DNA of 64,000 nt from JAGQNP01 sp038257245 (lineage in GTDB: Bacteria > Patescibacteriota > Saccharimonadia > Saccharimonadales > JACQNP01): the NCBI GenBank assembly GCA_038257245.1, contig JBBSJL010000002.1:36141-100140 (forward strand), read 5' to 3'. This document shows positions 42,939 to 51,126 of this stretch, one piece after another; the first letter of the stretch is position 1, and the number at the start of each line of letters is the position of its first letter. The translations under genes were made by a program, and so were the position numbers. The notes beneath the pieces were generated by a model that worked only from the letters and a program-made list of their open reading frames with translations, was not told the origin of the DNA and ran no database searches.

Positions 42939-44264
42939 ATGAGGGAAGATTCTCCTAGCCTGTACGAAGTAGCAAAAGAAGTTCTTGAAACAAACAATCA
43001 GGGAACTTATACAGTGCCTGCAACAGGTATGTATCCTCATCAGTGGCTTTGGGACAGCTGCTTTATTGCTATCGGGCAAAGACATTATGATGTTGATCGC
43101 GCAAAACAAGAGATACTTAGCCTAACTAGAGGTCAATGGGCTAACGGCATGGTTCCTAACATGGTACTGAGCAAAACGGGTCGTAAAGTCAGGCATGGCA
43201 ATATATGGCGTAGTTGGCTTAACCCAAATGCACCTGATAACGTAGCAACTAGCGGTATCACTCAACCCCCCATGCTGGCTGAAGCCACAGTAAAAATAGG
43301 TGAAAAGCTTAACAAAACCGAACGTAACAATTGGTACAGGACAATGTACCCCGTTATCCTTGCCTATCACCAGTGGCTATATCTTGATCGAGATCCCCAT
43401 AATGAAGGGTTAGTCTTACAAATTCACCCTTGGGAAACCGGGCTAGACAATACACCCCCTTGGATGAGCGAACTTATTGATCATCAATTACCTGTCTGGG
43501 TCCGCGCGGTCGGAGCCTTACATCTTGAACCGTTAATTAACGCAATACGAAGCGACACGAGGTTTGTACACCAGAGCGAGAGACTTTCAACTATTGAAGC
43601 CTTGGCCTTATTCAGTGTCCAGCGGAGACTCAGGCGAAAAAACTACGACACTGAGAGAATTCTCAAACACTCGTTATTTGCGATTGAGGACGCATCTTTT
43701 AACGCAATATTTATTCGTGCCAATGATCACCTGCAAACTATTGCAAAATCACTTAGAAAACAATTACCCGAGGACCTAAAGATAAATATTGAGCGGTCGA
43801 GAACTGCATATGAACAGTTGTGGGATCAATATTCTAACCAATATTATTCTAGAGAGTTTGTTACTCATAAACTGTTGAAAATCCCAAGTATTGCAACGTT
43901 AATGCCGCTCTACGCTGGCTCAATAACTAAAGAACGAGCCCATCGGTTGGTAAAGCTACTCGAGGACGAACATCAATTCGGTACAAATTACCCAGTGCCA
44001 TCAGTACCACTAAGTTCTGAGTGGTTCCAGGCTCATAGATATTGGCAAGGGCCAACGTGGGTAAACACTAACTGGTTAATAATAGACGGCCTGCAACGCT
44101 ATGGGTTCAATGACCATGCCGAAGCACTTAGGGAGACTACTCTAGAACTGGTCGAAAAGTCAGGTTGCTATGAATACTTCAGCCCTATAGATGGTTCGCC
44201 TGCTGGTATCGCCAACTTCTCCTGGACTGCAGCACTAACGATTGACTTGCTGCAAAATTCTTAG
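42939..44264 (+). CDS. GH63/MGH1-like glycoside hydrolase (predicted)
   Basis: A 441-residue (alpha/alpha)6-barrel enzyme. Motifs fit the mannosylglycerate hydrolase/amylo-glucosidase group: HQWLWDSCFIAIG near residue 30, HPWETGLDNTPPWM near 165 and YWQGPTWVNTNWL near 365, where the acid and base sit. It would cleave a glucoside or a compatible-solute glycoside in the cytoplasm; no signal peptide is seen. ATG 42939 is preferred over 42933 because TATACT ends 7 bases before it. Its stop interlocks with rmuC. Confidence 0.82.
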   Translation: MREDSPSLYEVAKEVLETNNQGTYTVPATGMYPHQWLWDSCFIAIGQRHYDVDRAKQEILSLTRGQWANGMVPNMVLSKTGRKVRHGNIWRSWLNPNAPDNVATSGITQPPMLAEATVKIGEKLNKTERNNWYRTMYPVILAYHQWLYLDRDPHNEGLVLQIHPWETGLDNTPPWMSELIDHQLPVWVRAVGALHLEPLINAIRSDTRFVHQSERLSTIEALALFSVQRRLRRKNYDTERILKHSLFAIEDASFNAIFIRANDHLQTIAKSLRKQLPEDLKINIERSRTAYEQLWDQYSNQYYSREFVTHKLLKIPSIATLMPLYAGSITKERAHRLVKLLEDEHQFGTNYPVPSVPLSSEWFQAHRYWQGPTWVNTNWLIIDGLQRYGFNDHAEALRETTLELVEKSGCYEYFSPIDGSPAGIANFSWTAALTIDLLQNS

Positions 44265-45328
44265 TTATCCTGCTCTTCACTGGGTTTACTGATTAATAGC
44301 GGTTCTACACCGGGACTACTATCTGCAATTTTGACAATGTCTTTATCTATTTTCTTAAGCTCCTTATGAGCAGCATTGTAGTGGTTGACTGTTGTGCCCA
44401 AGCTATTACCCAGTTTTTGCATAAACGTGTCGTAACTTCCGATGTGTCGTCCCAGCTCGCCAACTCGCTTCTGAATATCTTTGGCCTGTTCCTCAATTTG
44501 GAGGCTCTTTAAGCCTTGCAAAACGGTTTGTAAGTAGGCCATAAAGCTAGTTGGCGAAACGATAATCACATGTTTTTCCTGGAAGGCGTATTCAATTAAA
44601 TCCCTAGAGTTAGTAGCGGTAGTCCCGACTTTATTGACTAACAAATCGTAGTACAGTGACTCGCTAGGTATGAACATAAATGCAAAATCCATTGTATTCT
44701 CACTAGGACGAATATACTTGCTGGTTTCATCAATGCGTTTTTTTAAATCAATTTTAAACTTTTTAACCAAGTCTTCTTTGGTTTTTTTGTCTGCCTCCTC
44801 AATAAGGCGATTGTAGTTTTCTAGGCTAAATTTACTATCTATCGGTAGCACCTTGTCTTTTTCAAGAAAAATAACCGCGTCTACGATTTCACCATCCTTG
44901 AATTTGTACTGCATTTGAAACCTACCGGGGGGCATAACATTTTCAAGAACACTCTGGAGGTAATATTCTCCTACTACTCCTCTTTGTTTAGGGTTTTGCA
45001 GAACATTTTGCAACGTCTTTAGTTCGGCAGCCACGTCACCAACTTGTCGGTTAGTCTTATCTAATTCTGTCAGTTTTTGAGTTACGTCTCTTATAATCTT
45101 GGCGCTGGCTTCGTATTGCTTGACCATTTGTTCATTACTCTTATCTAACCTGTCGGTCAAGTGGCCCTTAAGCCCGTCGTTTAGTTTTTGCATGCTATCT
45201 TGCAACTGAGTCATGTCTTGCTTGATGAGCAAAGTAGCCGTGTCATCATTTTTAGCTGAACTTTTCTTAAATACCAATACTACTAGAACAACGTTTACTA
45301 CCAATAATACCCCTAAAGCTAATTCCAT
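44261..45328 (-). CDS. rmuC: DNA recombination protein RmuC homologue
   Basis: A 355-residue protein with an N-terminal membrane helix (2-20), a long coiled coil (about 30-115) and the RmuC nuclease-like core with RGVVGEYYLQSVLENVM, DAVIFLEKDKVLPIDSKFSLENY and FMFIPSESLYYDLL. RmuC limits inversions and genome rearrangement in E. coli; the mechanism is not settled. TACAAT ends 6 bases before ATG 45328, so it is probably leaderless. It is convergent with the glucosidase gene. Confidence 0.93.
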   Translation of the reverse strand: MELALGVLLVVNVVLVVLVFKKSSAKNDDTATLLIKQDMTQLQDSMQKLNDGLKGHLTDRLDKSNEQMVKQYEASAKIIRDVTQKLTELDKTNRQVGDVAAELKTLQNVLQNPKQRGVVGEYYLQSVLENVMPPGRFQMQYKFKDGEIVDAVIFLEKDKVLPIDSKFSLENYNRLIEEADKKTKEDLVKKFKIDLKKRIDETSKYIRPSENTMDFAFMFIPSESLYYDLLVNKVGTTATNSRDLIEYAFQEKHVIIVSPTSFMAYLQTVLQGLKSLQIEEQAKDIQKRVGELGRHIGSYDTFMQKLGNSLGTTVNHYNAAHKELKKIDKDIVKIADSSPGVEPLLISKPSEEQDN

Positions 45329-45334
45329 AACTGT

Positions 45335-45340
45335 ATTGTA
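45335..45340 (-). promoter_or_regulatory. -10 box for rmuC, leaderless arrangement
   Basis: Minus strand TACAAT, then ACAGTT, then ATG 45328. No clear -35. Confidence 0.58.
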
Positions 45341-45383
45341 ACCATTTACCTAGTGGCACGCTAGTTAATTATAAAAGGGCAAT

Positions 45384-46145
45384 CTACGTTTCGATTAGAG
45401 CATGGGCAAATGTGGTAATTAAGCCAACTACAACTACGCCGAGCATGAAGAATGCTGCTTGTTTATCAAAAACTTTGTCCTTATCCCTATCTGCGTGGAT
45501 AGTTGGTATAACGTCACTAGTAGCAATGTACAACAAAAATCCAGCACTAATGCCCAGAATAACTCCTATAGGTAAAACCTCTGCGCTCCCCAATAAATAC
45601 GTACCTATAGCTGCGATCGTCGTGGCCAATGCACTAATAATATTTACAAGTAGTACCTTCTTGCGGCTCATTCCTTTTGAAAGCAACAGCCCAAAATCTC
45701 CGATTTCTTGTGGAATTTCATGTGCCGCCACTGCAATTGTAGTGACTATCCCAGTCGGCACACTTATTAAAAATGCAGCTGCTATAGCAACTCCATCTAG
45801 GGCATTATGTATGGTGTCACCTAATATGATCAGCCATTTTTTAGGATCAGATTTGTCATCATGTTCATGGTGATGATGGAACCAATGGAGAAACCCTTCA
45901 GCTAGAAAAAACGTAACAACTCCTGCTAAAGCTGCCAGTAATACCTGTCTGGCATCACCGTGTTCAACACCCTCAGGCAACAAGTCTAAAAATACAGCAG
46001 CGAGCAATGCACCACCTGCAAACGGCGTAGCATACTTTGCCAGAGATCTAGCGGACTTTTCACTACGAAGCAGCCAAACGCCCCCTATTAGAGAAATAAC
46101 TCCTCCAATTAGAGAAAAGACTACCATTACATAAAACGTATTCAT
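45384..46145 (-). CDS. ZIP-family metal transporter
   Basis: A 253-residue membrane protein with about eight helices, of the ZIP/ZupT family that imports Zn2+, Fe2+ or Mn2+. The His-rich loop HWFHHHHEHDDKSDP near residue 88 and the core HNALDGVAIAAAF and VAAHEIPQEIGDFGLLL with metal-binding His and Glu are visible. I chose ATG 46145 because TACAAT ends 7 bases upstream; the longer frame continues back across the regulator gene and is not likely coding. It diverges from the Fur-family gene, which probably controls it. Confidence 0.92.
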   Translation of the reverse strand: MNTFYVMVVFSLIGGVISLIGGVWLLRSEKSARSLAKYATPFAGGALLAAVFLDLLPEGVEHGDARQVLLAALAGVVTFFLAEGFLHWFHHHHEHDDKSDPKKWLIILGDTIHNALDGVAIAAAFLISVPTGIVTTIAVAAHEIPQEIGDFGLLLSKGMSRKKVLLVNIISALATTIAAIGTYLLGSAEVLPIGVILGISAGFLLYIATSDVIPTIHADRDKDKVFDKQAAFFMLGVVVVGLITTFAHALIET

Positions 46146-46152
46146 GGTTATA

Positions 46153-46180
46153 ATTGTACCGGTGATAAATCTTTTTGCAA
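46153..46180 (-). promoter_or_regulatory. Promoter of the ZIP transporter gene (shares -35 with fur)
   Basis: Minus strand TTGCAA (46180-46175), 16 bases, TACAAT (46158-46153), 7 bases, ATG 46145. TTGCAA is its own reverse complement and is also the -35 of the opposite promoter. Confidence 0.62.
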
Positions 46181-46203
46181 TTTTGTCGCAATTTTTGTAG
46201 AAT
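46175..46203 (+). promoter_or_regulatory. Promoter of the Fur-family regulator (shares -35 with ZIP gene)
   Basis: TTGCAA (46175-46180), 17 bases, TAGAAT (46198-46203), 6 bases, ATG 46210. The inverted arms TTGCAATT (46175-46182) and AATTGCAA (46201-46208) flank the spacer and form a possible operator. Confidence 0.65.
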
Positions 46204-46209
46204 TGCAAC

Positions 46210-46641
46210 ATGAATAACGACTTGAAGCAGTTAGAAAAAGTACTCAGAGAAAATGGTTTTAGCGTTACAACAGCAAGAAAGCAGGTTTTTATAACTTTAC
46301 TAAACAATGAAGCCTTGGCAATGAGACAACTTGTTGAACTTCTTCCAAATATCAACAGAGCGAGTATTTACAGAATAATAAGTCTCTATCAATCACTAAA
46401 TATTACAAATCATATTCAAATTGGCTGGAAATATAAAATAGAACTTAGTGAAATTTTTACTTCTCATCATCACCATTTAATTTGCGATAGTTGTAACGTA
46501 ATTATCGACATACCGAGTAGATCTACACTAGAAAATGAACTTATTAACATCGCTGAGGAAAATCAGTTTGCGTTAAAAACACACCAGATTGAATTAGTCG
46601 GCACTTGCTTAAAATGTTCTAAATTAAAGATCCCAAGCTAA
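46210..46641 (+). CDS. Fur-family metal-dependent regulator
   Basis: A 143-residue repressor of the Fur/Zur/PerR family. It has the N-terminal winged helix (LRENGFSVTTARKQVFITLL; NINRASIYRIISLY) and the C-terminal dimerisation domain with HHHHLICDSC and a second pair CLKC, the structural zinc site. Which metal it senses cannot be read; pairing with a ZIP transporter favours zinc, with iron or manganese possible. A -10 box ends 6 bases before ATG, so the mRNA is probably leaderless. It likely represses both itself and the transporter. Confidence 0.93.
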   Translation: MNNDLKQLEKVLRENGFSVTTARKQVFITLLNNEALAMRQLVELLPNINRASIYRIISLYQSLNITNHIQIGWKYKIELSEIFTSHHHHLICDSCNVIIDIPSRSTLENELINIAEENQFALKTHQIELVGTCLKCSKLKIPS

Positions 46642-46675
46642 TGCCCGGGATCTACATGGAAGTCTCTCGCTTCCA
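46628..46675. terminator. Two tandem hairpins between convergent fur and metallopeptidase genes
   Basis: AGATCCC...GGGATCT (46628-46653, 12-base loop, overlapping the fur stop) and TGGAAG-TCTCTCG-CTTCCA (46657-46675). No T run follows either, so a terminator role is only possible. Confidence 0.35.
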
Positions 46676-46722
46676 CATTAAGCTTATGCCTAAATTGACA
46701 TGGTTGCAAGTCATTTTTGGAA

Positions 46723-47109
46723 TCATTTCTTAGCTTGTTTATCCAAAGCATGTATACGGTCATGGCCCAAGCCAAAGTGATGGGCGACTTCGTGCCATAA
46801 TGTATGCCCAACCTCTCTTTTGAGTTGTAGTTCACTATTTGCGAACAGACATACTGGGTCTTTAAATACAGTAATTTTGTCTGGCAAAACCATCGTGTAG
46901 TTTGTTCCTCGTTTGGTCAACGGTATCCCCTCGTACAAGCCAAACAGTGTTTGGTCGCATCTGAGTTCTAGTTTTTTCCTCTGTTCAGGAGTTGGTACAT
47001 GTTCCCAAACAATGCCAACATTATTCATTCTCTGAGCATAAAACTCAGGAATACGATCGATTGCGGCAGAAAGTATTTCTTGAAATTGTTCGTCAGTTAC
47101 TCGAATCAT
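46723..47109 (-). CDS. Zincin-like metallopeptidase family protein
   Basis: A 128-residue protein of the small zincin family with a complete HExxHxxGxxH motif (HEVAHHFGLGH near residue 105). It would bind zinc with three His and use Glu as the base. Substrate unknown; cytoplasmic as no signal is visible. Its ATG overlaps the corA stop region by 4 bases, so the pair is co-translated. Confidence 0.88.
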   Translation of the reverse strand: MIRVTDEQFQEILSAAIDRIPEFYAQRMNNVGIVWEHVPTPEQRKKLELRCDQTLFGLYEGIPLTKRGTNYTMVLPDKITVFKDPVCLFANSELQLKREVGHTLWHEVAHHFGLGHDRIHALDKQAKK

Positions 47110-48035
47110 AACCAGTGCTTACGGTTAAAATACCACCACATCCCAGATGTAACTAAAACAGTTAAGCCTATCACGATCCAAAAAGCATTAATATTATTTT
47201 GAAATGGTAGGAGTATGTTCATTCCATAAATCCCTGCCATAATCGCGGGGACCATCAAAAATATACTTATACTTGTCAGACGTTTAAACGTTCGGTTCAA
47301 ATCACTTGTTGCTAATGCCTCATGAGCTTGTCGTATATTCGCAAGTGTTTTTAATCTTGGTTTGACGAGTTCGATAAGTTCGTTGGTGCTTAACGACAAA
47401 TCTTCGATTAGATCTTTATCACCCTCAAATAATTTTATACTTTTGCCGTTTAATATAGTCCTCAAAACTGATGCATGCGGCTGCAATGCTGACAATATTT
47501 CATTCAGGTCATCTTCTATCTCAAGCAACGCTAATAACGCTTCGTTCTTGATATTTGTTTTCTTAAGTTCTGAACGTACTTGCAATATATATCTGGTTAC
47601 CTTATTCAATTGCCCGTGATACGAATTATTGATCTGGAAGAATAATTGGAGTAATAGTTTGGTTTTTTGAGTAGTAACTGTAGTGCTAGTCTGTAGTGTA
47701 AGATTTTTAAATATTCCGCTGTCAACCCTCAGTAAAGTTATCAAACAATCTGGGTGATAAATAAACAAAACTGGTTCTGTGGCATTAATAACATCCTTAT
47801 TGTCATAATAATATCGAGTAAAAACATAGATCTGGTTCTTATGAGTTTCAACGCGTGGAGATTCATAAAGGTCCAACGCATCTTTAAGCAAGTCTACGTC
47901 TAGATCGTAATCGTCAGCAAGTTTTTGCAACTCTTCCTGGCTAGGATTTGTTGCATGTACCCAGGAACCATTTTTTCCCTTAGCAATTTTTGAGACATTC
48001 GCCGAAAGAGACGAACTATAAAATACAGAAACCAT
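47106..48035 (-). CDS. corA: CorA-family divalent cation (Mg2+/Co2+) channel
   Basis: A 309-residue membrane protein that imports Mg2+ as a pentamer. A long cytoplasmic alpha/beta and helical region (1-245) is followed by two C-terminal helices, with the pore motif YGMNI at the end of the first (about residue 269). TAGTAT ends 7 bases before ATG 48035, and AGGA lies 4 bases before it. First gene of a pair with the metallopeptidase; it diverges from nhaA. Confidence 0.93.
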   Translation of the reverse strand: MVSVFYSSSLSANVSKIAKGKNGSWVHATNPSQEELQKLADDYDLDVDLLKDALDLYESPRVETHKNQIYVFTRYYYDNKDVINATEPVLFIYHPDCLITLLRVDSGIFKNLTLQTSTTVTTQKTKLLLQLFFQINNSYHGQLNKVTRYILQVRSELKKTNIKNEALLALLEIEDDLNEILSALQPHASVLRTILNGKSIKLFEGDKDLIEDLSLSTNELIELVKPRLKTLANIRQAHEALATSDLNRTFKRLTSISIFLMVPAIMAGIYGMNILLPFQNNINAFWIVIGLTVLVTSGMWWYFNRKHWL

Positions 48036-48042
48036 ACGTCCT

Positions 48043-48048
48043 ATACTA
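48043..48048 (-). promoter_or_regulatory. -10 box for corA, leaderless arrangement
   Basis: Minus strand TAGTAT preceded by TG, then AGGACGT, then ATG 48035. Confidence 0.55.
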
Positions 48049-48082
48049 CACTAACTAAGTCTATTTCGGTGCCTCATGTCAG

Positions 48083-48100
48083 TTATGCTTATGCTAAACT
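48083..48100 (+). promoter_or_regulatory. Extended -10 promoter of nhaA with tandem TTATGC element
   Basis: TTATGCTTATGC followed by TAAACT (48095-48100), then 9 bases and GTG 48110. The TGC directly before TAAACT makes an extended -10. Confidence 0.55.
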
Positions 48101-48109
48101 TACTAGTAA

Positions 48110-49282
48110 GTGAAAGCATTAAACCCCAAAAACGTCTGGAATTTTTTTGTTGCTGAAGAAACAAGAAGTAGCGCGCTTCTAGTTGCTGCGGCTGTTATAG
48201 GTCTTGTCTTGGCCAATTCTCAATTATCAGCACTCTATTTTAATACATTACATTACGAGTTAACCTTTGGTTTTGTAACACTTGATATCCAACACTGGAT
48301 AAATGAAGGCCTAATGGCGGCCTTCTTCTTGGTTGTAAGCCTGGAAATAAAACGCGAACTGATTGACGGCGAGTTAAAGGGTTGGAAAAAAGCTTCATTC
48401 CCAGTATTTGGTGCTATCGGAGGTATGTTGTTGCCGGCATTTATATTTACAATGTTTAACCCTAATCTACCGGAAAGCCAGGGTTGGGCAATTGCAATGG
48501 CAACCGATATTGCAATTGCAATCGGTATACTTGGACTGCTTGGTAATAGGATACCCCGTGCTCTGAGAGTATTCTTACTAACACTCGCAATAGTTGATGA
48601 CATAGGTTCGATTGTAGTTATTGGACTCTTTTATAGTCAGCCGACTAATATGTTTACATTCTTCCTGGCTTTGATAGTTCTGATTGTGGCTGCGACACTT
48701 AGAAACAGTAAGTATTGGATAATGTGGTTTGGGGTATTCGGTTTCTTACTATGGTACTTGTTGATCGTATCGGGAGTACCTGGGACGATGGCAGGTGTAT
48801 GCATGGCTTTTCTAGCACCGCTAAGCACCAGAAGAAAGGGTTCAAAGAAGCTACAGCTATCTGAGGTAGCGGAAGATATCTTATTACCTCTTACATCTTT
48901 TGTAATAGTTCCATTGTTTGTACTCGCAAATACTGGAGTGGCTTTTGCTTCCCTAGCATTAAACACCAAATCAACGATTAATGTTTTTATGGGAGTATTT
49001 CTTGGTTTGGTAGTTGGGAAATCTGTAGGTATATTTGCAGCAACGAGGATAGCAACATCGCTTGGTTTTGCAAAAAAGCCATCGAATATATCTTGGTCGC
49101 ATGTGTTAGGCGTAGGGTTTGTAGCTGGTATTGGGTTTACGGTTTCACTACTTATCGCCGACCTTGCCTACAATGGTAATGACGAACTGCACAATGCTGC
49201 GATACTGGGTATATTTGTTGCTTCGATATTGTCGGCTATTATTGGCTTAATTGTTTTATCGAGAAAAACGAAACAAGCGTGA
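48110..49282 (+). CDS. nhaA: Na+/H+ antiporter NhaA
   Basis: Exports Na+ in exchange for protons and so controls pH and sodium. The 390-residue protein has about 12 membrane helices with the ion-binding MATDIAIAIGILGLL and LAIVDDIGSIVVIG (the paired Asp), and the C-terminal GVGFVAGIGFTVSLLIADLA. Start is GTG 48110 after a near-leaderless -10. It ends 8 bases before the convergent DUF2207 gene. With the oxidase nearby it could use a respiratory proton gradient (inference). Confidence 0.96.
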   Translation: MKALNPKNVWNFFVAEETRSSALLVAAAVIGLVLANSQLSALYFNTLHYELTFGFVTLDIQHWINEGLMAAFFLVVSLEIKRELIDGELKGWKKASFPVFGAIGGMLLPAFIFTMFNPNLPESQGWAIAMATDIAIAIGILGLLGNRIPRALRVFLLTLAIVDDIGSIVVIGLFYSQPTNMFTFFLALIVLIVAATLRNSKYWIMWFGVFGFLLWYLLIVSGVPGTMAGVCMAFLAPLSTRRKGSKKLQLSEVAEDILLPLTSFVIVPLFVLANTGVAFASLALNTKSTINVFMGVFLGLVVGKSVGIFAATRIATSLGFAKKPSNISWSHVLGVGFVAGIGFTVSLLIADLAYNGNDELHNAAILGIFVASILSAIIGLIVLSRKTKQA

Positions 49283-49290
49283 AAACAGCC

Positions 49291-51123
49291 CTACCAACCA
49301 CCTCCGCCTCCGCCGCCACCACCGCCTCCGGAGGACCCACCACTAGAAAATCCACTCGATCCAGAACTGCTTGGTGGGCTAAAACTTGTACTGCTAGTAC
49401 TCGTGAAATTTCCCAAAGAACTTGCTAAGTATGCACTATTAAAGCCGGTCATATTGCCGCGATACCAGTCTGGAGGTTCAGAATATATGTTCTCAAACTG
49501 TTTTGCCCACTCCTTTTCCAATCCAAATATCATGGCATAAGGTAATAGTTTCTCAAAGAGTTTAATCTGAGTTTTTGTGTCGTTGGAACCACCATATTGT
49601 TTTACACCTTCTGGGCTTTGCAGGAACTTTAGACGCTCAGCTTCTGATAACTTTATATAATCTCTAAGCCCTAGTAAATAATCTTTCATTTCAACACCTT
49701 TAGCAGTCTTTGCGGGCATATAACGCGACATAACTGCGACTATTACACCACTTATACCTAGACCGATTAATAGGCCTACAGCCAAAACACCATTCCTGCC
49801 TAAAGGCTCAATTAAGAATATTAATCCAAACGAAAACACCAACATAAATATACCTATTATCTTGTATTTGGTTTTGATTTTTTCTGGATTATGTTTGAAG
49901 TAGCCCAGGTCTGTCAATTGCGTGTACGTGTCGTTTCGTAATGTCACTACGTCCTTATATAGTTTATTTGCCAAACTACTCATACTGACTTTTTCGCCCA
50001 CCGAAACATTACCGGAAAACAGCATATCAACAACTGCTTTTTCCGATAATGTTTGTTTTTCTGGTATCTGTAATAGCTCTAGTTCGTACTTGGTTGACTT
50101 AGACCATAACATACCTTTCTTTTCTTCGACATGTATTGCAATGAATTTGTTGACAGCCAGATCGATAATTGCTGCAGAGATTGATGAATTTGCGAATCTA
50201 TCATTAATTAATGTTTGGGAGAGCACTGGATCAAAATCTTTCGGCGTAACGTACTGTGGGACTATAACCCCCCTACCTGGATCATCACGCCCGTGTTTAT
50301 ACCATTTGCTAAATGCCAACAACAAAACTAGGGCCGGCAGGCCTATGGCCAAAACTCCTGCTACAATGTTGACCATTTGTTTCTGCCGAATAGCTTGATA
50401 ATCTGGCGCGAACGTACCCTTTTCAAGCCCAATTACAAAACTCATATTCTCGTTTGGTCTAAGGTTTTCACTACTAAAAGTTAAGCTGTGATTATCTTGG
50501 TCATTACTACTGATATTACAATCTGTGGATGTACTTTTGTATTCTCCAACATAACATCTAACTTCAGATCTTCTTCTGGTAGCAATCTCTGTAGGCATTC
50601 TTATGGTGGCAGATGTACTCAATATTGGTTGCTCCCACTGATTGCCATTAACGTTCCAGTAAAGCTCGTCATGACCACCAAAAAACCTGATCACATTCCT
50701 CATAGAATAGTCAATTATGTAAGTCTGTTCTCCGCGTACATACTTGTCGGCACTACCAATCCTTAGTACTAAATTATAATTTTCTTTATAACTAGAATAC
50801 TCTAGGTCTTGGCCTTGGGAATTTTTTACGGAGTTAACTATTAAATCTAAGTCCTCATTTTGGTACGTTTGGGGCAATGCTCTCAAAATGCCATGGTTTT
50901 GATCATAGTTAGGAAATTCAGCTACTATGTTCTCACTGACTTTTAGAGTGGAAACTTTCTTATCATCGTAGTCTAGGATATATGCAGAATCAAACGATTT
51001 GATCACAAAATTTTGGGTATTTTGAGCACCTACTCTGCTTGGAAAGCTCAGAACTATAAGTACGACTATAGCTAGCAATAAGCGTGCTTTCTTCCAAATT
51101 GCTACATAATATTTCATTGACAT
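49291..51123 (-). CDS. DUF2207 family membrane protein with poly-Gly tail
   Basis: A 610-residue membrane protein. It has a signal or anchor helix (about 12-32), a large extracellular N-domain (35-240), a helix near 248-268, a cytoplasmic domain, a pair of helices (about 418-462), a helical domain with the YLLGLRDYIKLSEAERL block typical of DUF2207, and a Ser/Gly-rich tail ending in eleven Gly and Trp. The role of DUF2207 proteins is unknown. TACAAT lies just before the start region. It follows the 219-residue gene by 3 bases. Confidence 0.88.
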   Translation of the reverse strand: MSMKYYVAIWKKARLLLAIVVLIVLSFPSRVGAQNTQNFVIKSFDSAYILDYDDKKVSTLKVSENIVAEFPNYDQNHGILRALPQTYQNEDLDLIVNSVKNSQGQDLEYSSYKENYNLVLRIGSADKYVRGEQTYIIDYSMRNVIRFFGGHDELYWNVNGNQWEQPILSTSATIRMPTEIATRRRSEVRCYVGEYKSTSTDCNISSNDQDNHSLTFSSENLRPNENMSFVIGLEKGTFAPDYQAIRQKQMVNIVAGVLAIGLPALVLLLAFSKWYKHGRDDPGRGVIVPQYVTPKDFDPVLSQTLINDRFANSSISAAIIDLAVNKFIAIHVEEKKGMLWSKSTKYELELLQIPEKQTLSEKAVVDMLFSGNVSVGEKVSMSSLANKLYKDVVTLRNDTYTQLTDLGYFKHNPEKIKTKYKIIGIFMLVFSFGLIFLIEPLGRNGVLAVGLLIGLGISGVIVAVMSRYMPAKTAKGVEMKDYLLGLRDYIKLSEAERLKFLQSPEGVKQYGGSNDTKTQIKLFEKLLPYAMIFGLEKEWAKQFENIYSEPPDWYRGNMTGFNSAYLASSLGNFTSTSSTSFSPPSSSGSSGFSSGGSSGGGGGGGGGGGW

Positions 51124-51126
51124 TAT

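Noticed and set aside
46146..46355. N-terminal extension of the ZIP transporter across the fur gene
   Set aside because: It would overlap fur antisense, lacks family resemblance, and the promoter boxes point to the ATG at 46145.
49291..49360. Poly-Gly tail of the DUF2207 protein as an assembly artefact
   Set aside because: Gly-rich ends are usual in this family and the frame closes normally after Trp.
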